Shown: positions 6,938 through 14,436 of the stretch, piece after piece
Layout of the letters: every line of letters starts with the position of its first letter
How positions within the stretch are numbered: position 1 is the stretch's first letter
Origin: an uncultured Oscillospiraceae bacterium
Lineage (GTDB): Bacteria; Bacillota; Clostridia; Oscillospirales; Ruminococcaceae
Assembly: GCA_900555435.1 (NCBI GenBank)
Contig: USLH01000035.1
Location: 1 to 17,022 of the forward strand
Length of the DNA stretch: 17,022 nucleotides
Direction: 5' to 3'
Notes under the pieces: generated by a model
The model's database searches: none
Told to the model about the DNA's origin: nothing
Seen by the model: only the letters and a program-made list of their open reading frames with translations
Position numbers and translations under genes: made by a program

Positions 6938-8562
6938 TTAATTTTCCGACGTTTTCTGCGCTTCTTCGGGGGAATTTTCTTCTTTCGGGCGGGCGCCGGG
7001 ATCTAAAACCTCTAGGATCTCATCGGGAAGGGCGGCTTCCGCTTCGGGGGTCAGCCAGGCGTCCTCTTCTTCCCCGGCCGGTTCTTCAAAAGAGAGGGGC
7101 TCCTCTTCCGGTTCGGCCGGTTTTTCCGGGGGGAGCGGGTCGGCTTCGGTCAGGAGGCCGTCTTCTTTTAACGATTCGATGAAGCTCACCGGTATTTCAT
7201 GGATGCCTGCCTGAGAAGCGGGGGTCTGGAGGGGTCCAAAGATGCTGCGGGGGCGGTTCTCCATTTCCAGAGCCTTGCTGTGGGCCTCTTTCCACTGGGC
7301 GGTGATCTCTTCGTCCGTCTGACCGGAAATCCGGGCCAGGGTGGCGGCAAAATCAGCGCAGTTTTTCTCGGCGTCAAATTTCTCCTGCCAGCTGCAGTAG
7401 GCGAGCCGGCCTTTTTTGGCGATCGATTCCTTGGAGATCCGGCAGAAGGCATCCAGCGCCCGGGAAAGCTGCTCGGGTGTAGCGTTTGCAGGGAGGAGCA
7501 TCCCATTTTCGTTGTCCACTACATCGGAAACGCCGTCTACGTTGGTGGCGGCGACGAAGATGCCGTGGGACATGGCCTGCATCATGGCGGTGGGGACAGA
7601 TTCGGAAAGGCTCACGCTTAAAAAGAGGTCCACATAATTTTCCCGGTAGTAGCGGTCGATCTCGTTCCGGGACATTTTTCCGAAGAATTTATAGCGCACG
7701 CCGTTCTTTCCGGCGAGCTTCTGCTGGGCGTAGGCGGTGATCTCCTGCCGCTTGGAGCCGGTTCCGATGTGGATCCATTCGACGCAGCCGGAGTTTAACC
7801 CGCTCAAGGCGTCGATGATCAGGGGCAGGCGCTTGTCCGCTTCCATGGCGCAGCAGGTGACCACCCGCAGGGAGAATTCCGGCAGGGGGGAAAGGGGCAG
7901 AAGCTCCTGAGCGGGGACGCCCATCCGGGCCACCCGGAATTTTTCCGGATCCGTGCCGGGGGCGGCGAAGTTCTGAAGGTAAAGCTGGCGGGAGTGGTCG
8001 CTGGTGAAATAGACGGCATCAATGGATTGGTTGACAAGCTCGTTTAAGGTCTCCCGGCGCTTGCCGCTGCGGGGGCTGTACATATTGGCGTTGTGGCAGC
8101 GGGTGACCACCCGGATGTCGTCGGAGAAGTTTTTTAAACAGCAGAGGCCGTAGAGGTAGTCGTTGAGGTTTGCGGAGTAGACTAAAAGCGGCTCCTCCCG
8201 CTGGAAGAAATCGAGGTTCCGAAGTTATAAAGGAGCTTGCTTTTGACCAGCATATCCAGCGTGTGCTTCCGGAAAGCCGGGGTGAATTTTCCGGCGGCCT
8301 TGGCAAGCCGGCGCTCCTCCAGATATCCCCGGCTGAACAGGCAGGAAAGCCGGATGAAAAACCGCTTGAAGCCGCTGACCTTTTCTGAGGGGCGGGAAAA
8401 GATCACATCCTTCGGGAGGGTGCGGGTCATGAGACGGTCGGTGTCGGTGGTGATGACGTGGACCCGGTAAAGCTCTTTTAAGTATTCGATTTCCGTTTCT
8501 AAAAAGCTTTCCTGAGTGCCGCAGGGGTAGTGTTCAGTCACAAGAAGAAGGTTCTGTTTCAT
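6938..8562 (-). pseudogene. Family-4-type glycosyltransferase, frameshifted near 8219
   Basis: Two reading frames make up one GT-B glycosyltransferase. The first runs from the ATG at 8562 (MKQNLLLVTEHYPCGTQESFLETEIEYL-like start, typical of the family) to about 8219. The second is open from there to 6938. At TTCGG|AACCTCGAT the protein reads YNFG then NLDFFQREEPLLVYSAN once one base is restored, so a single base seems deleted; the first frame otherwise stops within 15 codons. The repaired length is about 541 residues. The C-terminal domain has the donor-site region SLSESVPTAMMQAMSHG and the NENGMLLP turn of GT4 enzymes. After about residue 460 comes a Pro/Glu-rich acidic tail. The gene lies upstream of the sugar transferase and probably serves surface glycan synthesis. 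Everything outside one base looks intact, so a sequencing error or a very recent mutation is likely. Confidence 0.85.
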
Positions 8563-8612
8563 ATCAAAGCCCGCCTTTCTGAAAAGCCGTGCGAAAAAGC
8601 GCATTTTTCTTT

Positions 8613-8640
8613 ATCATATCACATTTAAAGCCGTTTTAAA
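8613..8640 (-). promoter_or_regulatory. Probable promoter of the glycosyltransferase gene
   Basis: On the minus strand: -35 TTTAAA (8640-8635), a 16-bp spacer and -10 TATGAT (8618-8613), about 50 bases before the preferred ATG at 8562. The match is moderate. It sits back to back with the DUF3842 promoter. Confidence 0.45.
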
Positions 8641-8668
8641 AGCCCTCAAAGGGAAGTTCCGGGGCTTT
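8639..8668. other. Inverted repeat between the divergent promoters
   Basis: AAAGCCC (8639-8645) and GGGCTTT (8662-8668) are perfect 7-bp arms separated by 16 bases, with a smaller nested CCCT/AGGG pair. It lies between the glycosyltransferase and DUF3842 promoters, abutting the former's -35. It could be a regulator-binding palindrome. It also resembles a terminator on the minus strand, but no upstream gene is read in that direction. Confidence 0.35.
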
Positions 8669-8670
8669 CG

Positions 8671-8699
8671 TGGAAATGTTCACAATTTTCTGATAAAAT
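8671..8699 (+). promoter_or_regulatory. Probable promoter of the DUF3842 gene
   Basis: -35 TGGAAA (8671-8676), a 17-bp spacer and -10 TAAAAT (8694-8699), 30 bases before the DUF3842 ATG. The match is 4/6 and 5/6. The only plus-strand alternative I see nearby (TTCACA at 8679-8684) has poor spacing. Confidence 0.5.
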
Positions 8700-8729
8700 A
8701 AAAGCAGAATAAAATTGGAGGAAGGAAAG

Positions 8730-9146
8730 ATGGATCTTCTTGTCATTGACGCACAGGGCGGCGGCATCGGGAAACAGGTGGTCGCAGCGGTGAAGCGGGA
8801 GTTCCCGCAGCTGAAAATTACGGCGGTGGGCACCAACAGCGCCGCCACCTCCGCCATGCTGAAGGCCGGGGCGGACGAAGCGGCTACAGGGGAGAACCCG
8901 GTGGTGGTCTGCTGCCGGAAAGCGGATCTGATCGTGGGGCCCATCGGGATCGTCATTGCCGACGCTCTTTTGGGGGAGATCACCCCGAAAATGTCCGCCG
9001 CCGTGGGGCAGAGCCGGGCGAGACGGATCCTCATCCCGGTCAACCACTGCGACAACCGCATCGTTGGCGTTCCCGACCTTTCCGTGGGGAAGCTGGTGGA
9101 AGGGGTGCTGGAGGAGATCCGGAAAGTGCTCGGTGAAACCGATTGA
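8730..9146 (+). CDS. DUF3842 family protein
   Basis: This 138-residue soluble protein matches DUF3842, a family of unknown function common in Clostridia. The N-terminus MDLLVIDAQGGGIGK (glycines at 10-12 and 14) looks like a Rossmann-type nucleotide-binding loop. Conserved blocks follow: GTNSAATSAMLKAGADEAATGENP, ADLIVGPIGIVIADALLGEITPKM and RRILIPVNHC. There are no membrane segments. The longer open frame to a TTG at 8715 would swallow the GGAGGAAGG ribosome binding site, so the ATG at 8730 is correct. Its stop codon overlaps the -35 of the next promoter. Two small membrane-protein genes follow; family members are, as I recall, often next to such genes, but I cannot confirm that here. No reaction should be assigned. 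Confidence 0.85.
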   Translation: MDLLVIDAQGGGIGKQVVAAVKREFPQLKITAVGTNSAATSAMLKAGADEAATGENPVVVCCRKADLIVGPIGIVIADALLGEITPKMSAAVGQSRARRILIPVNHCDNRIVGVPDLSVGKLVEGVLEEIRKVLGETD

Positions 9147-9171
9147 CAGGGGCGCAAAAACCTGCTAAAAT
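9143..9171 (+). promoter_or_regulatory. Near-consensus promoter for the leader RNA and small membrane genes
   Basis: A perfect -35 TTGACA (9143-9148), an exact 17-bp spacer and a -10 TAAAAT (9166-9171, one mismatch). This is the best promoter in the window. The -35 contains the DUF3842 stop codon (9144-9146). Transcription should begin near 9178. Confidence 0.8.
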
Positions 9172-9177
9172 GAAAAC

Positions 9178-9297
9178 ATCGTCGGCAGGAAGCCGGCAAA
9201 AGCGCTGAAGCGTCAGAGTCCCCTGAAATTCAAAAAATGTATGCATCAGAAGGCGTACGGAACTCCAGAAGGAGCCGTGGGCCTTTTTGTTTTTTCG
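9178..9297 (+). ncRNA. Structured leader RNA, candidate riboswitch or attenuator
   Basis: About 120 bases between a strong promoter and an intrinsic terminator, upstream of the gene at 9334. Visible stems: GTCGGC with GCCGGC (9181-9186/9192-9197, loop AGGAA); GCGC with GCGT (9202-9205/9210-9213, loop TGAA), or alternatively CTGA with TCAG over the same bases; and GTATGC with GCGTAC (9239-9244/9253-9258). The last stem uses bases of the terminator's left arm, so the two exclude each other, as antiterminator and terminator do. Unpaired purine-rich stretches lie between. I could not match the core of any riboswitch class I know (cobalamin, TPP, SAM, yybP-ykoY, ZTP, PyrR or T-box sites); the NiCo class I cannot rule out from memory. 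An independent small RNA ending at the terminator is the alternative. Confidence 0.55.
9250..9295 (+). terminator. Intrinsic terminator within the leader of the small membrane genes
   Basis: AAGGC/GCCTT (9250-9254/9281-9285), then CGG/CCG and CTCC/GGAG around an AGAA loop, with a small internal mismatch and an AA bulge. TTTTTGTTTTTT follows (9284-9295). It precedes the coding sequence at 9334 by about 38 bases, the placement expected of an attenuator. It may also simply end transcription coming from DUF3842. Confidence 0.75.
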
Positions 9298-9333
9298 GGG
9301 AGCCTTGCGCAAAAATCACAGGAGGAATGGATC

Positions 9334-9702
9334 ATGGCATGTGTTTTGGTACCGGCGGCGGAGGCCGTCCTGACCACTGCGGCGGAAAAGATCCTCGCCG
9401 CAAAAGAGAAAGAGCATCCGGCGGAGTTCCGGGCGAATTTTTCCCGGAAGCTAAAATGGCTCAACCGCCTGCTCTGGGGCGGCAGCGGGCTGCTTGCTTT
9501 CGAGCACGTCTGGCACGGGGAGATTACCCCGTGGTTCCCCTTCCTGACCGCAGCCGGGAACCCGGCGGATGCGGCGGAAATGCTGCATGAAATGGCCACG
9601 GCAGGCGTTGGGATGGCTGCCCTCTGCACGGCGGTCTGGGGGATCATGCTGGTGGTTTCTTCGAAGATTGAGAAGCGGGCGGAGCTGCCTGCTTCGGAAT
9701 AA
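9334..9702 (+). CDS. Small membrane protein with conserved-looking histidines, unknown function
   Basis: This 122-residue protein begins MACVLVPAAEAVLTTAAEKIL. A basic segment (RKLKWLNR, 38-45) leads into a first hydrophobic helix (about 43-60) and a second one (about 91-110); the tail KIEKRAELPASE is cytoplasmic-like. Between the helices are EHVWHGE (57-63) and MLHEM (His85), which could bind a metal or heme, and a Pro/Trp/Phe-rich turn (TPWFPF). I do not recognise a named family. The ATG at 9334 follows AGGAGG (9320-9325) with 8 bases of spacing; the upstream in-frame ATG at 9241 would run through the terminator and is rejected. The next gene starts 10 bp after the stop. A gene behind its own attenuator-like leader is likely conditionally expressed. 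Confidence 0.75.
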   Translation: MACVLVPAAEAVLTTAAEKILAAKEKEHPAEFRANFSRKLKWLNRLLWGGSGLLAFEHVWHGEITPWFPFLTAAGNPADAAEMLHEMATAGVGMAALCTAVWGIMLVVSSKIEKRAELPASE

Positions 9703-9712
9703 GGAGGGGCTT

Positions 9713-10036
9713 ATGACCCTTCTTGCGGCGGTTTTTGCGGCAGTGGCGGCCACGGCGGTCTGGTACTGCAGCCCGGCGGCCCGGAGGCGGAAGGTGGGTC
9801 TGCTCTGCTGGCTTTATTGGGGGGCGTCCCTGATGTGGCTGGTGGATGCGGTCATCGGGTATTTTGAAGAGGGCGCCGCCTTTTTCAACCCGGCTCCGGA
9901 AGAGCTCCTGAACGACCTTTCCTTAGGTCTTTCGGTGGTGGCGCTGGGGCTGGTTGTCTGGATCGTCCGGCTCCTTTTAAAAGATCCGGACGGTGTGATC
10001 CGGGAAGCTCTACTGGCACAAAAGAAAACGAAATAA
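9713..10036 (+). CDS. Small three-helix membrane protein, unknown function
   Basis: This 107-residue protein starts at the ATG at 9713 (MTLLAAVFAAV) behind AAGGAGGGG; the longer frame upstream overlaps the preceding gene and is not used. It has three hydrophobic segments: about 2-19, about 28-51 (VGLLCWLYWGASLMWLVDAVIGYF, with an aspartate inside) and about 70-89 (LSLGLSVVALGLVVWIVRLLL region). A basic loop RRRK follows the first helix and the tail ends QKKTK. No family is recognised. Immediate coupling to the previous small membrane protein suggests a two-part membrane complex. The stop codon abuts the shared terminator. Confidence 0.72.
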   Translation: MTLLAAVFAAVAATAVWYCSPAARRRKVGLLCWLYWGASLMWLVDAVIGYFEEGAAFFNPAPEELLNDLSLGLSVVALGLVVWIVRLLLKDPDGVIREALLAQKKTK

Positions 10037-10073
10037 AAATTGCGGGAGACGAAAAAATCTCCCGCAATTTTTT
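10035..10073. terminator. Bidirectional intrinsic terminator
   Basis: A 15-bp perfect stem, 10035-10049 with 10058-10072, around an 8-base A-rich loop. The stem core is TTGCGGGAGA/TCTCCCGCAA, with A on the left and T on the right. It serves the plus-strand membrane genes and, from the other side, the minus-strand addB-addA-acetyltransferase unit, whose last stop is at 10081. Confidence 0.93.
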
Positions 10074-10080
10074 GTTTCGG

Positions 10081-10848
10081 TTACCGATTCATTTCCTCCA
10101 CGAAGGAGGAAGGCTTTGCGGTCAGCTCCGCCCAAGCCGGGAGGAAGCCGCTTTTCATGGCGTTCCGGGCGGAGCGGATATTCGACCACGCCGTGCAGTA
10201 AAAGGGGACTTTGTTCCGGTTCAGGATCTCCCTTGTGAGCGTGCTTGTCAGGGCGGAGGCGATCCCCTGCCGCCGGTATCCGGGGAGGACGTCCACGCCG
10301 ATCTGCCACATTTCTTCGCAGTCGGCGGAGCAGGCCGCCAATCCGACCAGAGTGTCCCCGTCGTATGCCCCGATGCCCAGAATGTCCAGCTGCTTCCGGT
10401 TCTTGCAGAGGGCGTTGCTCCATTCCGGCAGGTACAGCGCCCCGAAATCCCCCTGCGTTAAAAGCCGCATTGGATAGGCGCAGGAAAGGAGCGGGATCCG
10501 GTTCAAATCCGGCAGGTAGTACTCCGCCATGAAACAGACCTTATGGCCTTTCTCAGACAGGCGTTCGTCCAGCCAATGCAGGTTCGGCGTTTCAAAACAG
10601 TGGTAGAACTCAAATTTTCCGATATACCCGGACACGATGTCCCGTGTTTCGGGGATGGAAGCCGCTACGAGGTTGTTTCCATAGGAAACGAGGCTGCAGG
10701 TGATCGGTTCCTTCAGGTATTTGCGGGCGTTTTTCCCCATTTTTAGAGGGACAAGAACGTTTTTGTCTGTCTTGAAATCTTCCGTGCGGCAGCCGATGTC
10801 TTCCGCCGACTGCTGCATGGCAATCTCAAGCATTTCACGATTCGTCAT
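10081..10848 (-). CDS. GNAT-family N-acetyltransferase
   Basis: This 255-residue protein carries a C-terminal GNAT (acetyl-CoA dependent acyltransferase) domain from about residue 155. Beta strands LDILGIGAYDGDTLVGLAACS and MWQIGVDVLPGYRRQGIASAL include the acetyl-CoA pyrophosphate loop RRQGIA (192-197), followed by FYCTAWSNIRSARNAMKSGF, the usual motif B region. The N-terminal 150 residues resemble the less conserved first half of FR47-like or GNAT_acetyltran proteins. The substrate is unknown. The ATG is preceded by GGAGA with 8-base spacing. It starts 27 bp after addA and is probably read with it, although a role in DNA repair is not implied. Confidence 0.85.
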   Translation of the reverse strand: MTNREMLEIAMQQSAEDIGCRTEDFKTDKNVLVPLKMGKNARKYLKEPITCSLVSYGNNLVAASIPETRDIVSGYIGKFEFYHCFETPNLHWLDERLSEKGHKVCFMAEYYLPDLNRIPLLSCAYPMRLLTQGDFGALYLPEWSNALCKNRKQLDILGIGAYDGDTLVGLAACSADCEEMWQIGVDVLPGYRRQGIASALTSTLTREILNRNKVPFYCTAWSNIRSARNAMKSGFLPAWAELTAKPSSFVEEMNR

Positions 10849-10875
10849 AGGGGATTCTCCATCATTCGAATTTTT

Positions 10876-13800
10876 TTATTTTTCCGGTACCGGGATGGCC
10901 TTTTTTAAATACACAGAGTATAAAAAGCACTCTTTTATCCCCTTTGGGAACAGTTCTTTCAGGGCGTCCCGATAGAGGTTCAACTGCAGGGTGTGGCGGC
11001 GGAGCAGATCTTCCGGGGAGGTACGGTCGGTTTTGAAATCCAGAATGACCCCGGCGCCGTCCTCTTCCAGAATGCAGTCGGCGATGCCCTGGATCAGGAT
11101 TTCTCCGCCCCCTTCATAGCCCGCTTGGGAAGCGGGGACGGTGCTGAAGAACCGGTACTCCCGGAGGATCCGGTCGGCTTTTAGGATCCGATCCATCAAA
11201 GGCGAGCGGAAGAAGGCGGCAAACTCCTCCGGGGAAATGGTTTTTGCTTCTTCTTCGGTCAGATAGCCCGCTTCGGTCAGCCGGGAAAGCTCCGCCTCCG
11301 GATCTTCCCTGCCGGCGGCATAGTCGGCAAACTGCAGGGCACGGTGGAAAATGCTTCCCTTCTGGGCGGGGGTGAAGCCCGCTTTTTTGGCAAAGGCGGG
11401 AAGGGGAAGGGCGCTTGCCCACTGGGATTCCTCCTGCCGCACCAGCTCGGTGACCGCCAGCTTTGCGGGGATCCGGGTCCGGGTAAGGTGGGGATAGGTC
11501 CAATGAATCTGCTCCTCCAGGCGGGCGATCCGGTCGGGATCCGGCGCAGGAGGGAGGGAGGCTTCGGCGGCGAGGGCTTCCGGCGCATCGATCCAGCTCA
11601 GCTCCAGCGGGAAGGGCTCGTTCCGGACGCTCACGTCGATGCCCCGGGCATTCCGCACGTCCCTGAAATCCGGGTGCCGCAGGAAGGCCGCCAGCAGCCA
11701 TTCCGCCCAGCTTTGCATCTGAAGGACGGAATAGGCGGAGAGGGGACGGTCCTCATCCAGCTGGGAAGCCAGCCGCTGGAGGGTTTTCGTCAGATTTTTT
11801 TCGGTGATGTTTAAGATCAGCGTTTCCCGGGCACGGGTCATGGCGACGTAGAGGAGCCGTTCTTCTTCGGAGACGACCTCGTTCCGTTCCACCAGCCGGA
11901 CGGCGGCGGAGGGGATGGTGTCATACCGCTGGAGGGTGTCCCGGCGGACCACCTTCATGCCGTAGCCCGCCCCTGTGGCGGAAAAGCAGGTGTCCCGCTG
12001 GACGTCCTGCTGGTTGAAGCGTTTGGAGCAGTTGCCTAAGATAACGATGGGGTATTCCAGCCCCTTGGAGCGGTGGGCGGTGAGGATCTGAACGGAAGCG
12101 GTCTGCTCCGATAAGGGGTTTGCCACCTCGAAGTCCTTTTTCTCCTCCATGGTGCGGCGGATGAAGGAAACAAAGCCGGAAAGCTCGCCGTTTCCCTGAT
12201 TTTCGTAGTCGCCGGCGTAGTTTAGGAGGAGCTTCAAGTTTGCCTCCCGCTCTTCCGAAGCGGAAAGTCCGGACACCACTTCCACGAAATCGGTGGTATC
12301 ATAGATGTACTGGATCAGCCCCCGGATCCGCTTGACGGCGGCTTTTTCCCGGAGGGTGGTAAGGAGGGAAAGAAATTCGGATGCGGCGGCGTCTCCTTCC
12401 TTTGCTTCGGCAGACAGGGCGTGATAGAGCCGGACGGAAGGGTATTTGAGCCGCAGGGCGGTCAGACCGTCGCAGCTGTAATTGCCCAAGGGGGAAAGGA
12501 GAAGGGCGGCCATGGGGATGTCCCGCAGGGGGTTATCGAGAACTTCCAAAAGGCTTAACATTACCGATACTTCCCGGGAGGTGAAGTAGCCCTCCGATGC
12601 GCCTATGGTGGCTTCGACCCCCGCTTCCTGTAAAGCGGCGCAGTAGACGGCGTCGGCGCCCTTTGCGCTGCGGAGGAGGATGGCGAAGTCCCCACCCCGG
12701 CAGGGACGGAGAACGCCGTTTTCGGTGACGGGATAGCCTTCCTTCAGCATGGACGCCACCAGACGGGCGGTCTGCTTCGCTTCGGCGATCAGGCGGGTGT
12801 CCTCGGCATCGATCTCCTTCATATCAAGGAGCTGCACCTTAATGCAGGCGCCGGGGCGCTCCGGAAACCGTGCGCCGGGGCGGACGGCTTCTCCTTCGTC
12901 GTAGGAAATACCGCCGGCTATGGGGGACATGATCTGGGAAAAGACGCAGTTTACGCCGTCCAAAACGCCCTTGCGGCTCCGGAAATTCTTGGAAAGCCGC
13001 AGCAGGGCAGGGAAGGAGCCGTCTTCTCTGGAGGCTGCCCGGCAGCGGAGGAAAACGCCGGGATCCGCACTCCGGAAGCGGTAGATGCTCTGCTTTAAGT
13101 CCCCTACGAAAAAGAGGTTTTCGCCGTTTCGGGAAATGCTGCGGAAGATGCGATCCTGCAATTGGTTGGTGTCCTGATATTCGTCCAGAAGGATCTCTTC
13201 AAACTGGGCGGAAAGCTCTTTTGCAAAATCGGTGGGGGTCCCGTCGGGAGCAGATACCAGTCGCAGCGTCCATGCGGCGTAGTCGGAGAAATCCGCCGCA
13301 TTCCGTTCGGTTTTGCGGGCGGAGAATTCGTCCCCGAATTCCCGCACCAACCGGCAGAGCCCCCGGACAATGGGCAGCAGAAAAGTCAGATCCTCCTGCA
13401 GCCCGGCAAGGGTGCTGGGGAGAAAGCCCTGCGCTTTCAGAGCCGTTTCCTTTGCGGCGTCCCGGAGAGCCTTCACCCGTTCTTTGAAGTCGGCATCCAC
13501 CGAGCGGGGGGCGTTTTTCAGCCTTCCAAAGGAAAGGCTGCGGAGGAAGTGGAAAAGCCCGTCCCAATTGCCGGCGTCTGCCAGCTGGGACGCCAACTCC
13601 ATTTGTTCCAGATCGGACTGGAAGGCGGGAAGGTAGGCGTCTCTTAATGGGGCGCTCCAGTCCAGAAGGCAGATCCCCAAGAGGAGGGAGTGCTTTGCTT
13701 CCTCCAGAATCAGCTTGGCCCAGCTTAAAAGCAGCGTCCTCCATCCGGGCTCGTCGGAGGCGTAGGCGGCTTCCTGCGCAGAAAGCCAGCTTTCCGGATC

Positions 13801-14436
13801 CGGGAGGTTCCGGGTCTTTAAATAAAGCCCCACCGTTTCTCTGGAAAGCGCTTCGCCGCTGTCGTCGCCGAAGTAGGAAACGGCAGCGAGAAAGTCCGGA
13901 TCCGGGTCGGAAAAGCGGCGTTCCAGCACCGCTTCGATGGCGGACGCCCGAAGGAACGCCAGCTCCGGCTCATCGGCGATGCGCAGGTTGGGGGAAACGC
14001 CCAGCCGCTCAAAGTTTTCTCTTACCATGGCGGAGAAAAAGGCGTCCATGGTACAGATCCTTGCTTTGGAGAGAAGCAGGAGCTGCCGCTCGTAAAAGGG
14101 ATTTTCCGGGTCTTCGGCGATCTTTTCCCGGAGGCGGCGGGAGATGCGGCTGCGCATTTCGGCAGCGGCGGCGTTTGTAAAGGTCACCACTAAAAATTGG
14201 TCGGCCGGGACCGGGGAAACGGGGTCGGTGATCCGACGGATGATCCGTTCCACCAAAACGGCGGTCTTCCCGCTTCCGGCGGCGGCGGAGACCAGGATGC
14301 CGCCGCCCTTTAGGGTGATGGCACGTTCCTGCTCCGGCGTCCAGCCGCGGGTCGCTTCCCGATGGGGCAGATGGAGGCGTCGGTTCCTTTTGGGAAGAAG
14401 ACGGGTCTCTTTTGATCGGATTCGGTAGCGTTTCAT
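10876..14436 (-). CDS. addA: ATP-dependent helicase/nuclease subunit A
   Basis: This 1186-residue protein is AddA, the UvrD/Rep-like (SF1A) motor and nuclease of the AddAB complex. AddAB processes double-strand breaks to produce recombinogenic 3' ends for RecA. In order: Q-motif WTPEQERAI (32-40), Walker A AAAGSGKT (Lys57), TFTNAAAAEMRSRI (motif Ia), Walker B LLDEYQDTNQ (about 417-425), GDLKQSIYRFRSADP (motif III), LTAHRSKGLEYP (motif V) and LLYVAMTRARETL (motif VI). The C-terminal RecB-type nuclease domain has GIADCILEE and ILDFKTDR (Asp1133, Lys1135). Motifs all look intact, and length is near the family norm of about 1200. The ATG overlaps the addB stop (ATGA); the ribosome binding site AAGGAGG lies inside the addB end. 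Confidence 0.96.
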   Translation of the reverse strand: MKRYRIRSKETRLLPKRNRRLHLPHREATRGWTPEQERAITLKGGGILVSAAAGSGKTAVLVERIIRRITDPVSPVPADQFLVVTFTNAAAAEMRSRISRRLREKIAEDPENPFYERQLLLLSKARICTMDAFFSAMVRENFERLGVSPNLRIADEPELAFLRASAIEAVLERRFSDPDPDFLAAVSYFGDDSGEALSRETVGLYLKTRNLPDPESWLSAQEAAYASDEPGWRTLLLSWAKLILEEAKHSLLLGICLLDWSAPLRDAYLPAFQSDLEQMELASQLADAGNWDGLFHFLRSLSFGRLKNAPRSVDADFKERVKALRDAAKETALKAQGFLPSTLAGLQEDLTFLLPIVRGLCRLVREFGDEFSARKTERNAADFSDYAAWTLRLVSAPDGTPTDFAKELSAQFEEILLDEYQDTNQLQDRIFRSISRNGENLFFVGDLKQSIYRFRSADPGVFLRCRAASREDGSFPALLRLSKNFRSRKGVLDGVNCVFSQIMSPIAGGISYDEGEAVRPGARFPERPGACIKVQLLDMKEIDAEDTRLIAEAKQTARLVASMLKEGYPVTENGVLRPCRGGDFAILLRSAKGADAVYCAALQEAGVEATIGASEGYFTSREVSVMLSLLEVLDNPLRDIPMAALLLSPLGNYSCDGLTALRLKYPSVRLYHALSAEAKEGDAAASEFLSLLTTLREKAAVKRIRGLIQYIYDTTDFVEVVSGLSASEEREANLKLLLNYAGDYENQGNGELSGFVSFIRRTMEEKKDFEVANPLSEQTASVQILTAHRSKGLEYPIVILGNCSKRFNQQDVQRDTCFSATGAGYGMKVVRRDTLQRYDTIPSAAVRLVERNEVVSEEERLLYVAMTRARETLILNITEKNLTKTLQRLASQLDEDRPLSAYSVLQMQSWAEWLLAAFLRHPDFRDVRNARGIDVSVRNEPFPLELSWIDAPEALAAEASLPPAPDPDRIARLEEQIHWTYPHLTRTRIPAKLAVTELVRQEESQWASALPLPAFAKKAGFTPAQKGSIFHRALQFADYAAGREDPEAELSRLTEAGYLTEEEAKTISPEEFAAFFRSPLMDRILKADRILREYRFFSTVPASQAGYEGGGEILIQGIADCILEEDGAGVILDFKTDRTSPEDLLRRHTLQLNLYRDALKELFPKGIKECFLYSVYLKKAIPVPEK

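Noticed and set aside
8110..8182. Two separate glycosyltransferase genes instead of one
   Set aside because: The downstream frame is open well upstream of its apparent GTG start with glycosyltransferase-like sequence, and the two parts join at one base; no start signals lie between.
9181..9240. Cobalamin riboswitch
   Set aside because: There is a faint likeness in GGAAGCCGG followed by GCGCTGA, but the second CCGG and the GCCACTG core are absent.
9241..9333. N-terminal extension of the small membrane protein to the ATG at 9241
   Set aside because: It would be translated through the terminator hairpin and T-run, and it lacks a ribosome binding site. AGGAGG with correct spacing precedes the ATG at 9334.
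10035..10073. Inverted repeat as a mobile-element end or attachment site
   Set aside because: Its place between two converging genes and the A/T runs on both sides make a bidirectional terminator the simple explanation; no transposase is nearby.
13647..14180. 177-residue plus-strand open frame opposite addA
   Set aside because: Antisense to intact helicase motifs, Arg/Ser/Pro-rich and low complexity; typical shadow in GC-rich DNA.
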